Assembly: GCA_913775175.1 (NCBI GenBank)
Contig: CAJYKU010000039.1
Location: 1-64,000 of the forward strand
Length of the DNA stretch: 64,000 nucleotides
Direction: 5' to 3'
Source: an uncultured Pantoea sp.
GTDB taxonomy: Bacteria > Pseudomonadota > Gammaproteobacteria > Enterobacterales > Enterobacteriaceae
Shown: positions 1-9,173 of the stretch, piece after piece
Layout: every line of letters begins with the position of its first letter
How positions within the stretch are numbered: position 1 is the stretch's first letter
The notes under the pieces: model-generated
What the model was told of the DNA's origin: nothing
Database searches by the model: none
The model's input: only the letters and a program-made list of their open reading frames with translations
Translations under genes and position numbers: made by a program

Positions 1-91
1 ATCAGCCATCAGCCATCAGCCATCAGCCATCAGCCATCAGCCATCAGCCATCAGCCATCAGCCATCAGCCATCAGCCATCAGCCATCAGCC
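1..91. repeat. Heptanucleotide tandem repeat (ATCAGCC), 13 copies, cut by window edge
   Basis: Thirteen perfect head-to-tail copies of the 7-bp unit ATCAGCC run from the first base to position 91 and then stop abruptly at an A-rich stretch. The array continues off the left edge, so its true length is unknown. Because 7 is not a multiple of 3, copy-number change would shift any reading frame through it, but no supported gene in this window crosses it. There are no spacers, so it is not a CRISPR array. Confidence 0.97.
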
Positions 92-149
92 AGATAAAAA
101 ATGCTGCCCTATACCATATCAAGTAATAATTACGACTTTACATATTCTT

Positions 150-172
150 GTAAAACGCCGCCGCTCCGGCGG
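150..172 (-). terminator. GC-rich hairpin with T run, possible terminator of the 101-aa gene
   Basis: A perfect 6-bp stem (CCGCCG / CGGCGG, 3-nt loop, 158-172) is followed on the minus strand by GCGTTTTAC. It lies about 110 bp downstream of the minus-strand gene at 280-585 and is the only terminator-like structure there. The short U tract makes the call moderate. Confidence 0.4.
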
Positions 173-279
173 TAAATATCATGAGTTACTACTCTTAATA
201 TCATGAATTGATCCCCGCAAAAAATAAAAATTATTATATAATTCATATCTTATATCATAAGAAAAAAGATACGTTATTT

Positions 280-585
280 TCATTCGCCGTCTGAATTTTT
301 TAGTAGCGGTGAGTGACCGCTAAAGGCAATAGCCGCCGTCAGACATTGAATCGCATTGTTGTAAGCTGCGCTCTCCGCAGTAAGCGCCAGCGTATTTTTA
401 TCTTCGGCGTTAGCGATGTCATGAATAGTAAAAATATGACTTCCTTCGACAGAGATGCCTGAGCAGGTAGCGATCATACAGATAACACGAAAAATAATAG
501 ACTTTCTCTCATCATCTCTTATAAGCTCGTTCCATTGATAATGAATGGTTTTAATAAAGTACTCTGAGTTGCTCTTTGTGTGCAT
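280..585 (-). CDS. Hypothetical 101-aa protein
   Basis: I do not recognise this protein. It is kept as a real gene because the ATG at 585 is preceded by AGGTG about 8 nt upstream and no better frame competes for the interval. The N-terminal half is charged (KSNSEYF..., RDDERKS). A moderately hydrophobic stretch follows at about residues 30-47 (FRVICMIATCSGISV), then a polar middle and an Ala-rich segment at about 69-90. There is no signal peptide, lipobox or clear transmembrane helix. It is divergent from the LysR gene at 839 across 253 bp of A+T-rich DNA, so a target relationship is possible but unproven. Confidence 0.5.
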   Translation of the reverse strand: MHTKSNSEYFIKTIHYQWNELIRDDERKSIIFRVICMIATCSGISVEGSHIFTIHDIANAEDKNTLALTAESAAYNNAIQCLTAAIAFSGHSPLLKNSDGE

Positions 586-838
586 TACTTACACCTGTAT
601 TTATCCATATAAAAAATCCCTCTCCATGAGAGATTAAAATAGCACAGCCTCAACAGCCATTGAAAAGTAGTTAAAAAGTTATTCACAATTTTTTTTAGGA
701 AAGTGAGGAAAGTCTAATTAGAATAGCGGGATATATTAGTAGTTTATCTTAAAGCAAGCACTTATTACCTGCTGTTATTATATTACGTTATTGGTGTGTA
801 AAGCATATATGCTTTAATTTATTAGGGATTGACATATT

Positions 839-1756
839 ATGCCTCGAACCGACCTTAATCTTTTAATCGTTCTTGACTCGTTGCTGGAAGAATGCAGCGT
901 GAGTAAAACAGCACGCAAGTTAAACGTTACACCGCCGGCAATCAGTAAGTCGTTAAATAAGCTGCGCGATTCGTTTCAGGATCAGCTGCTGGTGCGCTCT
1001 GGATCATTACTGACTTTAACCCCTCTCGCCATGAAGTTACGGCCACAGATCCGTAGCCTAATCAACAATATCGAATCAGTTCTCAATCAAAATCTTTCAT
1101 TTGAGATTGGCAAAACTCCGCTGACATTCAATATTGCCTCGAATGACGTTATGATTGCCATGCTAAACTCTGGTCTGGTACAGGATCTGACCGATATCGA
1201 ACATCATGTCGTGCTTGATTTTTATTACGATCATGCTGGCGTTGATTTTTTACGACAGGATAACATTGACCTCTACATTGGCGAATCACGATCGCTTAGC
1301 CCTGAAATAAAAATACGCACTATTCACCGAAGTAACTGCATGATTATCTGCAAAAAAGACCATATCGCGCTGACCCAGGATCGTGCCATAAATACCCTGG
1401 CTAACTACGATTTTATCAGTACCAAAGGCAAACTCAATGATGAAGTAGATAGTCTGTTCCACCAGTATGGTTTTCGCAGAAAAATCGTTGGACTCTGTCC
1501 TGGCTATCTCACTACTATCGAAACGGTATTGCGTACTGATACACTTGCGGTCGTTCCCTCTTTTCTGCAACAAATAGCAGGCGTGATACCGCCGGATATA
1601 GTACAGCTGGAAACTGATATTTCTCTTCCGGAGGTAAATCTGATTCAGGCGTGGCATCCCCGACATGACAATTCGCCCGCTCATCAATGGATGCGAAACT
1701 ACAGCCGAAACTATCTGAATAGATGTCTGAACCCAGATGAATTGAACGAAAAATGA
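839..1756 (+). CDS. LysR-family transcriptional regulator
   Basis: A 305-aa LysR-type regulator. Residues about 5-64 form the winged helix-turn-helix (LLEECSVSKTARKLNVTPPAISKSLNKLR is the recognition region, quoted only as a pattern of S-K-T-A and P-A-I-S-K-S-L). Residues from about 90 form the periplasmic-binding-like effector domain. The ATG at 839 has AGGGA about 10 nt upstream. The helix-turn-helix and the DLNLLIVLDSL opening resemble the NodD/LeuO/YbeF side of the family, but the ligand cannot be read from the sequence. LysR proteins usually control a divergent neighbour; here that is the unknown 101-aa gene at 280-585. The T6SS operon converges on it from the other side. Confidence 0.9.
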   Translation: MPRTDLNLLIVLDSLLEECSVSKTARKLNVTPPAISKSLNKLRDSFQDQLLVRSGSLLTLTPLAMKLRPQIRSLINNIESVLNQNLSFEIGKTPLTFNIASNDVMIAMLNSGLVQDLTDIEHHVVLDFYYDHAGVDFLRQDNIDLYIGESRSLSPEIKIRTIHRSNCMIICKKDHIALTQDRAINTLANYDFISTKGKLNDEVDSLFHQYGFRRKIVGLCPGYLTTIETVLRTDTLAVVPSFLQQIAGVIPPDIVQLETDISLPEVNLIQAWHPRHDNSPAHQWMRNYSRNYLNRCLNPDELNEK

Positions 1757-1929
1757 GTACGGATTATCCCGCTCTCAGGCAGTAGCAGTTTTCACCAGCA
1801 TTTAACACTGCTTCGCTTAGCTCTGCTTTTATCAGGCTCTGCTATCTGCAACGTGCCGACAGCGACATCGCCTGCATCGATTTTTCTCACTGCCATTTTT
1901 GTTAGCCGGGTTATCGGCAATCCATTTTA

Positions 1930-1976
1930 TTGTTACGTCGCAGATGTAACAAATCGGCCCACAAGTGAACCGATTT
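1930..1976. terminator. Tandem inverted repeats between LysR gene and end of T6SS operon
   Basis: Two stem-loops abut. TTGTTAC/GTAACAA (1930-1936 with 1946-1952, 9-nt loop) and AAATCGG/CCGATTT (1951-1957 with 1970-1976, 12-nt loop) share two bases. They lie in the 242-bp convergent gap after the LysR gene and the last T6SS gene. On the minus strand the distal hairpin is followed by TAAAATGG, a weak tail. A shared transcription end or mRNA-end structure is the likely role; a protein-binding palindrome is the alternative. Confidence 0.4.
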
Positions 1977-1998
1977 AATCAGATAGAAAATAGACAAG

Positions 1999-2310
1999 TT
2001 ACTTTTTTTTCATGGCGTTTAAAAAGTCCATAGCTTCCGTAGGAAAGCCACTTTTTTCGGCCGATGACTTACCTGAATTAGACTGAGCATCCATATTTTG
2101 CTGGAGATTATTCATCATATCTCCCATACCTGACGACATCTGCTCATTCATACTGCTCATCATCGACATCATTTTTTGCATCTCACTCGCACCATCCATA
2201 TTCATTCCTGCTGTACCCGACATAAAGCTCTGTGTCAGAGACTGCTGAGTAGTCTGGCTCATAGAACTCATATTAGTTAGCATTTCGATGAGTTTATTGG
2301 GATCTAACAT
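1999..2310 (-). CDS. Methionine-rich 103-aa protein, last gene of T6SS operon
   Basis: I do not recognise a family. The ATG at 2310 follows GGAGA with good spacing, 15 nt after the tssM stop, so it is very likely co-transcribed with and translated after tssM. Twenty of 103 residues are Met (about 19 percent), clustered between residues 30 and 73 as MM or MxxM groups. Ser, Gln and Asn make up most of the rest, there is no Cys, and the C-terminus ends in KKK. There is no signal peptide or membrane helix. The pattern suggests a flexible or helical Met-rich surface, as seen in metal-binding or chaperone-like peptides, but no function can be assigned. Position at the end of the operon makes a secreted cargo, a chaperone or an accessory of TssM possible roles. 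Confidence 0.75.
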   Translation of the reverse strand: MLDPNKLIEMLTNMSSMSQTTQQSLTQSFMSGTAGMNMDGASEMQKMMSMMSSMNEQMSSGMGDMMNNLQQNMDAQSNSGKSSAEKSGFPTEAMDFLNAMKKK

Positions 2311-2325
2311 ACGTTCTCCATTGGT

Positions 2326-5300
2326 TTATCGTTTCACATTTGGACAAGAAAACTGACCTAATGCCCTGGACCACAGAGGAAAATCTTTCATAGTGGAGCG
2401 AATCTCCAGTTTAAACAGTCCACTAATTGAAGAAATTCCCATGGTTAACTCCCGTCTGTCACGGTCGATAATTAAAGGATTACTTTTGTCATACAGATGA
2501 AACAGTGCCCAGGGGCCATTAAAGTTAACCGATTCAATTTTACCATTGGCATCCTTGAACGATAGCCGGACATAGGCCCCCCCATTTTTCCCGGGCCACT
2601 GAATCCGGACTGGCTGTGTGCTGCCGTGGCTGTAACGAATTATCTGACCATCAATATCCAGTACCGCTTCCATAATATTGGGCGACAGAGAAAGAGGCCG
2701 CAAAAACATAGAAAACGCAACGTTGTTACCACCATGACTAAAAAAGGTATCGCTAATCAGCATGGCATTTTCAAAGTTTTTCAGCGTTGCCGCACTTAGC
2801 AAGCCCCGACTGCTCTCACGAATACGTAATTTACCTCCCGAGTCATCCACATAGGGTGCCAGATGCTGCTGGAAGTAACGTTTGATCGAACCTGTAGGGC
2901 TGAACATTCTGGAAAAATCGCCAATACCAGCTTCATTACGCGCATGGCGGTCAAAAGGATAGAGGCCGGCAACCATGGTACGACAGACATCAGAGGTAAA
3001 TGTCGACGCGCTGCTGTTCAGATTTAGCCGGCTTTGCTGCAGGCTCTGACTGCTACCCACATCCAGCAGATCCTGCATAATGCTGCGTACCGGCTCTGGC
3101 TGCTGTGCTGCCGCGATGGTCAGATTTTTCATCGAACTCTGCGGCAAGACTTCACCACCGCGCAGCGCAATCGATAGTGTAGAGAGCTGGTTATAAATCT
3201 CCTCGAAACGACGACCCAGTGGATCATTGTTTGCGCCTGATGCCTGCATCAACTGCGCACCCAGCCGACGTACTACTTCAAAGCGATTTTCCAGCTCTTT
3301 TTCTGGTGTAATGCGGTAGTAGCTTCGGTTGCCAGAAATTTCCCCTAAAATATCCCGCTGGGTACTTTCCAGCGCGGCTTTGCTTTTATTGACCCATCCC
3401 GATACGTTGCGCGTTTCTGTACTATTCAGGCTGGTCTGCCGGGTAACAAAACGCAGCAGATTTGACAGTGGCGAAGAGGGAGATGAGAGTTGCCGTGCCA
3501 GTTGAGCCGCATCGTCCAGACTGGCTACCGGGCGAACCCTGATATCTTTCAGGAATTTATCCCAATGATCGGCATATTCCAGCAGATAGAGTTTGCGCAC
3601 ATCCTCGGTTAATTTCTGACGGAACTCCAGCGTGCGCAGCTTATCAGGCTCATTGTTGCCATCGCGCAGTACCCATGCCTCTTCCTTAATCATTTGATCC
3701 ACCGCGCTGCTCAACTGTGGACGAAATACATCGTGATAACTGGCAAGAGTATAAAATGCCGGCACACCCATATCAGTCACGGTAGAGGGCCCTTTACGCC
3801 GAAGCATTAACGAAACGTTGGTGCCAGCTGCTGTAGCCAGTGAGATATTCTCGATTCCCGGTATCATACGCTGCTGCAGACCTTGCAATACGCGCATTGA
3901 GATAGGGATTGCCATCGCTTTTACCCGCGCCATACGCACCAGTTCGGGATTCAGTTTTGTCACAGGTGACTCGAGCTGCGGTGAAAACATAGTGCGCAGA
4001 TGCATCATAAACATGCGCTTATCTGCGTCTGAATACCCTTGTGGCGCAAAACTGTTCCAGCGAGTGGCAAACCAGTTTTCCAGCTCACTGGCCTGACGAT
4101 GCTGGGGCATCCCCATCATCAGATAGACTTTAAGTGTGTTATATACATCCCGATCGTCACGGGAAGAGATATCCAGTTCAAGCTGCTCCAGTACATATCG
4201 CTCAAGTGCCGGCCAGAAGAACTTAAATAAATGCCGGTGATAGGTCTGCTGCGCTTCTTTGTTGATGATTGAGTGTTCGAAATAGGGATTTAACAGTGGC
4301 CACTCACTACGGCTCATTTGTGCTGACATATAACCCAGCTGCTCATAGGCTGAGACCAAATCATCGCTGATGCGGTTGGTAGCGGGTATTTCACGTACGA
4401 TTCGCCGGGTTTCATCAAAGCTTGCCGTCATGAAAGCGATATAATCCTCTTCCCACTGATAGCGGGCAGCCAGCGTCCAGGCAGCATAAGAGAGAAAAGC
4501 ACACACGCAGGCGTAGCGAAGTCCGGTCAGCACTCGCTGACGCAGTGGCACATGGCGGGCATTAACGGCACCGCGCTCCTGAACCGCACAGTCAAGCATG
4601 GCACCATATAAGTGACCAGCCGGGCGTAGTTCCTCTTCACCACTCCACTGCTGCTTATGCAGCACGCGCGTACTACCAAACCAGACCTGTCGAATTTGCC
4701 CCGAATAGCCTGCCGGTAGCTGTGGAAAGACCTGCTCGAGCAGGCTGAAGAGTGGTTTACGCAGACTCCCAACCGACTCGGTAAAAAACAGTAGCTGCTG
4801 GCGCTGCTCTGGCGTAGGAGCGTGTTGCAGCAACTGCTGTATATAACTACTGATTTGCGAAGCAAAACGGCTGTACTCTGTATCGCTGCGACCATAATCA
4901 ACCTGATTATGGCTGCCATAGATAAGAGGAAAGCCAATTCCCTGGCCAAGCATTTCATCACCCATTTCGGCCAGAAACGCCTCGCCTCCGGGCAATATAT
5001 CGATATTATTAAGTGCCAGATAGACTGCAATATCAGAGCGGAAAAACGCGGCAACCTCAAGCATGCGCGCGCACAGTGCATCGGCAAGCGACTTGCGCTC
5101 AGTAAGCGGAGCATTCAGCAACCAGTTGGCGTCAAGGCAGAGGATCACACCATCAATGCCCGGATGCCGACGCGAACGGCGAATCAGAGGAAACAGTGTG
5201 CTTTGCGCTTTGCTCGCTTCTTCACTGAGTCCGTGAATCTGAGTCCATTCACCCGCAGTGTCGATATACACCGCTTTCTCTGTCAGCCACCAGTTACAGT

Positions 5301-5787
5301 CGCGGGTAGCACCAATATCAACGGTATGGCGAAAGCCATACTGCTCAGAGAGTAAAAAACGCTTACCGCTCTCATTTATCAGCGATGTTTTGCCACTCCC
5401 TGCGGGTCCCAGCACCAGAAACCAGGCTTTATCGTTGATATGGTCTTTGCGTAAGCGGTAAATAAAACGCCGCCAGAGCGATTTTTGCTCCGACAACCCC
5501 ACATGTTTCAGGGTGCGAATAGCATCATAAAACCGCGATGTGACACGATCGCGCTGGCGGCGTGATGCAGGCACGCTTTTAGGCGCACGGATCTGGTTAA
5601 CCAGCCAGCCAAGAAATGCCGCCGTCCATGGCCAGAGTGCCACCACCATAATAATTGCTATCAGTGTCCAGCGAACCCACTGCGCTGACATCGGGCGTAG
5701 CGAACCAATCGCAACCAGAGGCCCTACCCACCACACCAATAGCGACAAGATTATCGCCAATAAAAGAATAAACGTTCTGCGAATCAT
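2326..5787 (-). CDS. tssM: T6SS inner-membrane protein TssM (IcmF)
   Basis: A 1153-aa TssM/IcmF, the large inner-membrane component that links the TssL base to outer-membrane TssJ. Two N-terminal membrane segments are visible at about residues 5-28 and 39-62, and a third at about 425-445 precedes the long periplasmic part. An intact Walker A motif, GPAGSGKT, lies at residues 127-134 in the cytoplasmic NTPase-like domain; some TssM proteins have lost it. The C-terminal half carries the IcmF/DUF1215 and TssM C-terminal regions expected to bind TssJ. Length is usual for the family. The ATG at 5787 lies 18 nt after the tssL stop, and the Met-rich gene follows after 15 nt. Confidence 0.96.
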   Translation of the reverse strand: MIRRTFILLLAIILSLLVWWVGPLVAIGSLRPMSAQWVRWTLIAIIMVVALWPWTAAFLGWLVNQIRAPKSVPASRRQRDRVTSRFYDAIRTLKHVGLSEQKSLWRRFIYRLRKDHINDKAWFLVLGPAGSGKTSLINESGKRFLLSEQYGFRHTVDIGATRDCNWWLTEKAVYIDTAGEWTQIHGLSEEASKAQSTLFPLIRRSRRHPGIDGVILCLDANWLLNAPLTERKSLADALCARMLEVAAFFRSDIAVYLALNNIDILPGGEAFLAEMGDEMLGQGIGFPLIYGSHNQVDYGRSDTEYSRFASQISSYIQQLLQHAPTPEQRQQLLFFTESVGSLRKPLFSLLEQVFPQLPAGYSGQIRQVWFGSTRVLHKQQWSGEEELRPAGHLYGAMLDCAVQERGAVNARHVPLRQRVLTGLRYACVCAFLSYAAWTLAARYQWEEDYIAFMTASFDETRRIVREIPATNRISDDLVSAYEQLGYMSAQMSRSEWPLLNPYFEHSIINKEAQQTYHRHLFKFFWPALERYVLEQLELDISSRDDRDVYNTLKVYLMMGMPQHRQASELENWFATRWNSFAPQGYSDADKRMFMMHLRTMFSPQLESPVTKLNPELVRMARVKAMAIPISMRVLQGLQQRMIPGIENISLATAAGTNVSLMLRRKGPSTVTDMGVPAFYTLASYHDVFRPQLSSAVDQMIKEEAWVLRDGNNEPDKLRTLEFRQKLTEDVRKLYLLEYADHWDKFLKDIRVRPVASLDDAAQLARQLSSPSSPLSNLLRFVTRQTSLNSTETRNVSGWVNKSKAALESTQRDILGEISGNRSYYRITPEKELENRFEVVRRLGAQLMQASGANNDPLGRRFEEIYNQLSTLSIALRGGEVLPQSSMKNLTIAAAQQPEPVRSIMQDLLDVGSSQSLQQSRLNLNSSASTFTSDVCRTMVAGLYPFDRHARNEAGIGDFSRMFSPTGSIKRYFQQHLAPYVDDSGGKLRIRESSRGLLSAATLKNFENAMLISDTFFSHGGNNVAFSMFLRPLSLSPNIMEAVLDIDGQIIRYSHGSTQPVRIQWPGKNGGAYVRLSFKDANGKIESVNFNGPWALFHLYDKSNPLIIDRDRRELTMGISSISGLFKLEIRSTMKDFPLWSRALGQFSCPNVKR

Positions 5788-5805
5788 AGTTGTCGATGTT
5801 CCTTA

Positions 5806-7323
5806 TCAGCGCGGAGAGTCGCCATTACCGTCTAGCGTTTGTGTTGCCTGACTATTTTGCGTCTCCGGCGTCGCTTTGTTTTCAGCGCGATCGCCTACTT
5901 TCCAGAGGATGTCTACACGACGATTTTTACGCCGCCCCTCTTCTGTTGAATTATCAGCCAGCGGCTCACTATCACCCTTGCCGACAGCACCAATGTGACG
6001 CATATATTTGCTGTTGATCAGTGCACTCTTAAGCCTGTCAGCCACAACCTGAGCACGCGCCTGTGAAAGCTGCTGATTGGGATTTTTCACTTTGCTATGG
6101 CGGAATGGTTGTGCGTCGGTGTGCCCAATGACCTCCAGGTCGCCTGGCCAGCCAGATAACGCCTCACCAAGACGCTCAATATTACGTTTTTTGACAAACT
6201 CCGCTGAAAGGTCAGCCTTACCCGTTTTAAATGCGCCATCAGAGGTAAACAGCAGCAGCCAGCCGCGCGGATCTTCCCGAACCTGCAGCCATCCCTCTTT
6301 CAGAATGGAAGGCAGTGGCTGCGGCAAGGTTTCCATGATATTGATTTTGCGTGGTACTGGCGGCTCCCATGCCATAATGGCGTTGCGGATCAGACGTGAT
6401 TTATCGTGCAGATAAAAAGAGATACCGCTCCATCCCAGCGCACAGGCTAATAGCCCGGTCAGCAGCAGTCGTAGCGGTGTAAGGTACTTACGCCGTGCAA
6501 CCACCGTTACAGGCTCAATATCGTTAAGGCTCTCTGCTGCGCCAGGATCATGGATCATGGCATCCAGTCGCTGCATCAGGTCAGCCAGGAGCACGTCACC
6601 CCGTTCCAGAATATGGTATTTGCCTTTGAAGCCCATCGACAGCAGCAGATGATAAAGCCCCAGAATCTCACGATGTTCATGGGGATCGGCCATATAGCGA
6701 GCCAGATCAACGAAGCACTGTTCACCACCCCAGGAGTCGCGATGAAACTCAATAAGCAGATTCAGCGGCGCTCCCCGTTGCTCGCGCATTTCTGAGAAGT
6801 TGTAATCAATCCAGGTACAGAGCAGATAGGAGATGCTACGCACATCTTCAGGCAAAAACTGCTGACGCAGCAGAACCTGACGCAGATGCTGCAATTCGCG
6901 GGTCAGCTGCGATTTCAGTACCACGCTATCGACGCCATACTGATAGCGAAAACGCTCTACAATCAGCAGAGCTGGCATCGCCGCCGCGATACAGCGATTG
7001 CTCCAGCTGCCTGCAAGCACACCCGCGCGGCCCCATGTCATCATTTTCGCAGCTGCATCCGATGCGACAGGATGTGGTGTCTCCGGCATGCTTACCGGCG
7101 TCTGAACATGTACAGTAGAGGGCGTACGATATTCAGATCTCTTTTCACTGCTCTCATCATTATTGTTGAGAGCAGGCTCATTGCGACGGGCACCAAAAAC
7201 TACCGGTCCAATCGCACCTAATGTGGCCTGGGCTGGAACAGAATTCAGCAGATCATTGACTGACTCTACGCCGGAGCGAGATCCTGCCATCATCTCGCGT
7301 AACTGTTCACCAAAGTCCTTCAT
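5806..7323 (-). CDS. tssL: T6SS protein TssL with C-terminal OmpA peptidoglycan-binding domain
   Basis: A 505-aa extended TssL (DotU/IcmH). A variable Pro/Ser-rich N-terminus leads to the cytoplasmic DotU helical domain (about residues 95-265), a single membrane helix at about 283-304, and a periplasmic OmpA-like domain at about 360-475. The OmpA signature is visible as GHTDAQ and, near the end, NRRVDI. TssL forms the membrane-complex base with TssM; the fused OmpA domain would anchor it to peptidoglycan without a separate TagL protein. The start codon overlaps the tssK stop by 4 nt (ATGA), implying translational coupling. Confidence 0.96.
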   Translation of the reverse strand: MKDFGEQLREMMAGSRSGVESVNDLLNSVPAQATLGAIGPVVFGARRNEPALNNNDESSEKRSEYRTPSTVHVQTPVSMPETPHPVASDAAAKMMTWGRAGVLAGSWSNRCIAAAMPALLIVERFRYQYGVDSVVLKSQLTRELQHLRQVLLRQQFLPEDVRSISYLLCTWIDYNFSEMREQRGAPLNLLIEFHRDSWGGEQCFVDLARYMADPHEHREILGLYHLLLSMGFKGKYHILERGDVLLADLMQRLDAMIHDPGAAESLNDIEPVTVVARRKYLTPLRLLLTGLLACALGWSGISFYLHDKSRLIRNAIMAWEPPVPRKINIMETLPQPLPSILKEGWLQVREDPRGWLLLFTSDGAFKTGKADLSAEFVKKRNIERLGEALSGWPGDLEVIGHTDAQPFRHSKVKNPNQQLSQARAQVVADRLKSALINSKYMRHIGAVGKGDSEPLADNSTEEGRRKNRRVDILWKVGDRAENKATPETQNSQATQTLDGNGDSPR

Positions 7324-8675
7324 CGTCCCCTCCCGGGTCTTAAGCCCCAGACATCAAATCGCAGAGAAGGAAAATCGCCCACAATGCTCAGCGCAATGGC
7401 AGCACAGCTCAGCATCTCCTGACACAGAGGATCGGTAGGTTCGACTTCAAAATAGACGCTGTCAGGGTAATAGGGGATATGACGTGGCGGAGCAGACATC
7501 GCATTTAAGCGCGCACCGGGTAGCTGAAATTCGACCAGCTTGGCAATTTTCTCCACTGGCCCCAGCTTGATTTGTGCCGGAAAATCGCTGCGCAACATAT
7601 CTCCTGGTACATCAGCGCTGACGGCAAAGATCAGACGCTCAATATGCAACTGCGCATCGTTCTGGCACAAATATAAATTGTTGCCATTGCTTCTGAAGGG
7701 CAGTGCAACTGCCGGAGATTCAATGACCAGCGATAAGGCGCGTCGTAATGCCGCGAACAGAGCAAAGAAACACTGTCCGGGTTGCTCATGGAGATAACGC
7801 AGATCCTGACGTTCATGCAGCGATTCACTGCCAGGAATAATCGTGAGTCGTCCCAGTAGCCCAAGCAGCATAAGGAAAAGCCGCTCAGGATGGACTTTTG
7901 GCTGTGACAGCAGATGGTGGAGGCTCAGATAATATTCATTAAGCAGCTGCAGTAGCATCAGCTCCAGCACTTCATTCATGCCACCACCAGAATAGTGCGC
8001 GTCTGGCAGACGTACTGTGACCAGGCGCTGAGAAATCAATCCCAGTAGTTCTGCGGTGACATCATAAAGCCATCCTGTCGCGCGAAAATCGATCATGACA
8101 GGCAGGATTTTACCGTCAAGTGTGATGCCTCCTTCAGGACGACGCTCACCCAGCATGGCTATTGGCAGCACCGACTCCGCGCCACAACAGCTCTCTTTAA
8201 GGCATAAACGGCTCTGCAAAGCACCCAGCTGAAGCATAGCCTGCCGGGTGTTTCCCTCGGCAAAAGAGGGTAACAGATTGCGATCCTGAACTTCTGTATC
8301 TACCGCACGATAGCGGCTACCGCCGCCATTACCGGTGAGATCGATGCAGGCGTTTCCAGGCATATCGAGCGGAATAGCAAGGCACACAAGTTGATTTTGC
8401 AGGTCATGCAGATCCAGCGGAGCAGGCAGTGGATCTCTGTCTGGCATCGAAAATACTGTGCCATCCGGAAAAACACCTTTGGCGCGGCGAATGGCAAATT
8501 TTCCCTGTGCCAGTAGCTCATGGTCAATCTCAAGCTCGCTTAACCCCCAGTTCCACGCCCCCAGCTCGCTAATTCTGGAATGAAAAATATTTTCAAGATA
8601 GCGTTCCTGTTGCTGAAAATGCTGAGGCTCCATCAGCATCCCCTCAACCCAGGCAACACGTTGTGTTGGCAACAT
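7320..8675 (-). CDS. tssK: T6SS baseplate protein TssK
   Basis: A 451-aa TssK, the trimeric baseplate subunit that connects the TssF-TssG wedge to the TssL/TssM membrane complex. The N-terminus has the family hallmark, W-x-E-G-M-L-M-E-P-Q-H-F-Q-Q-Q, at about residues 9-23. Length is normal for the family. The ATG at 8675 has AGGACG 6 nt upstream, and the stop overlaps the tssL start. It lies 21 nt after tssJ, giving the usual J-K-L-M order for the membrane/baseplate end of the locus. Confidence 0.96.
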   Translation of the reverse strand: MLPTQRVAWVEGMLMEPQHFQQQERYLENIFHSRISELGAWNWGLSELEIDHELLAQGKFAIRRAKGVFPDGTVFSMPDRDPLPAPLDLHDLQNQLVCLAIPLDMPGNACIDLTGNGGGSRYRAVDTEVQDRNLLPSFAEGNTRQAMLQLGALQSRLCLKESCCGAESVLPIAMLGERRPEGGITLDGKILPVMIDFRATGWLYDVTAELLGLISQRLVTVRLPDAHYSGGGMNEVLELMLLQLLNEYYLSLHHLLSQPKVHPERLFLMLLGLLGRLTIIPGSESLHERQDLRYLHEQPGQCFFALFAALRRALSLVIESPAVALPFRSNGNNLYLCQNDAQLHIERLIFAVSADVPGDMLRSDFPAQIKLGPVEKIAKLVEFQLPGARLNAMSAPPRHIPYYPDSVYFEVEPTDPLCQEMLSCAAIALSIVGDFPSLRFDVWGLRPGRGR

Positions 8676-8696
8676 ATAACGTCCTACATGTTATCT

Positions 8697-9173
8697 TTAT
8701 AAAACTGTTAGCGATGTATTCTCTGCCATGATTTCCATTTTAAAATTGGCATCTGGAACAATCATTTTTTCAATTAAAGAATATTCACCAACTCCTTTTT
8801 GGAATTCTGCGCCAATAACGATCCAGCGAGTATAAAGCTCTGGCAACTGTGCTGTGGTTCGATAAGTCCGGCTCTGACCTGGTGCCATAATATAGTTTTC
8901 AAATGTCACGATATCAGTCAGCCCGCTCAAACCACTGCAGATCTCACCTTTATATACGCCCGGAGGAAGCCAGCCTGCCCGGCGAGTTTCAATAATGCAT
9001 ACTTTTACTGGCTGAGGGCGGTTATTCCTGTCCGGGTTAACATTCAATCCCGTGTTGATTTTTACCTCTACCACCTGCTCATATGAGGCTTTCCCTGAAG
9101 AAAAAAAACTACAACCTGATATTAACAATATTGTAAAAACTAAAATGGCACGATAAAAGTTAACAACTAACAT
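8697..9173 (-). CDS. tssJ: T6SS outer-membrane lipoprotein TssJ
   Basis: A 158-aa TssJ lipoprotein if read from the ATG at 9173. That start gives a classic signal peptide (MLVVNFYRAILVF...) ending in the lipobox LISG-C with Cys at residue 21. An upstream in-frame start at 9206 would add 11 residues ahead of the signal and is less likely. The mature domain has the TssJ/VasD beta-sandwich pattern, including RPQPVKVCIIE near its start. It anchors in the outer membrane and binds the periplasmic C-terminus of TssM. It overlaps the end of the DUF4150 gene by 14 nt and has no strong Shine-Dalgarno of its own, so translation is probably coupled. Confidence 0.9.
   Translation of the reverse strand: MLVVNFYRAILVFTILLISGCSFFSSGKASYEQVVEVKINTGLNVNPDRNNRPQPVKVCIIETRRAGWLPPGVYKGEICSGLSGLTDIVTFENYIMAPGQSRTYRTTAQLPELYTRWIVIGAEFQKGVGEYSLIEKMIVPDANFKMEIMAENTSLTVL

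Noticed and set aside
1-91. CRISPR array
   Set aside because: Units are contiguous 7-mers with no spacers and no cas genes nearby.
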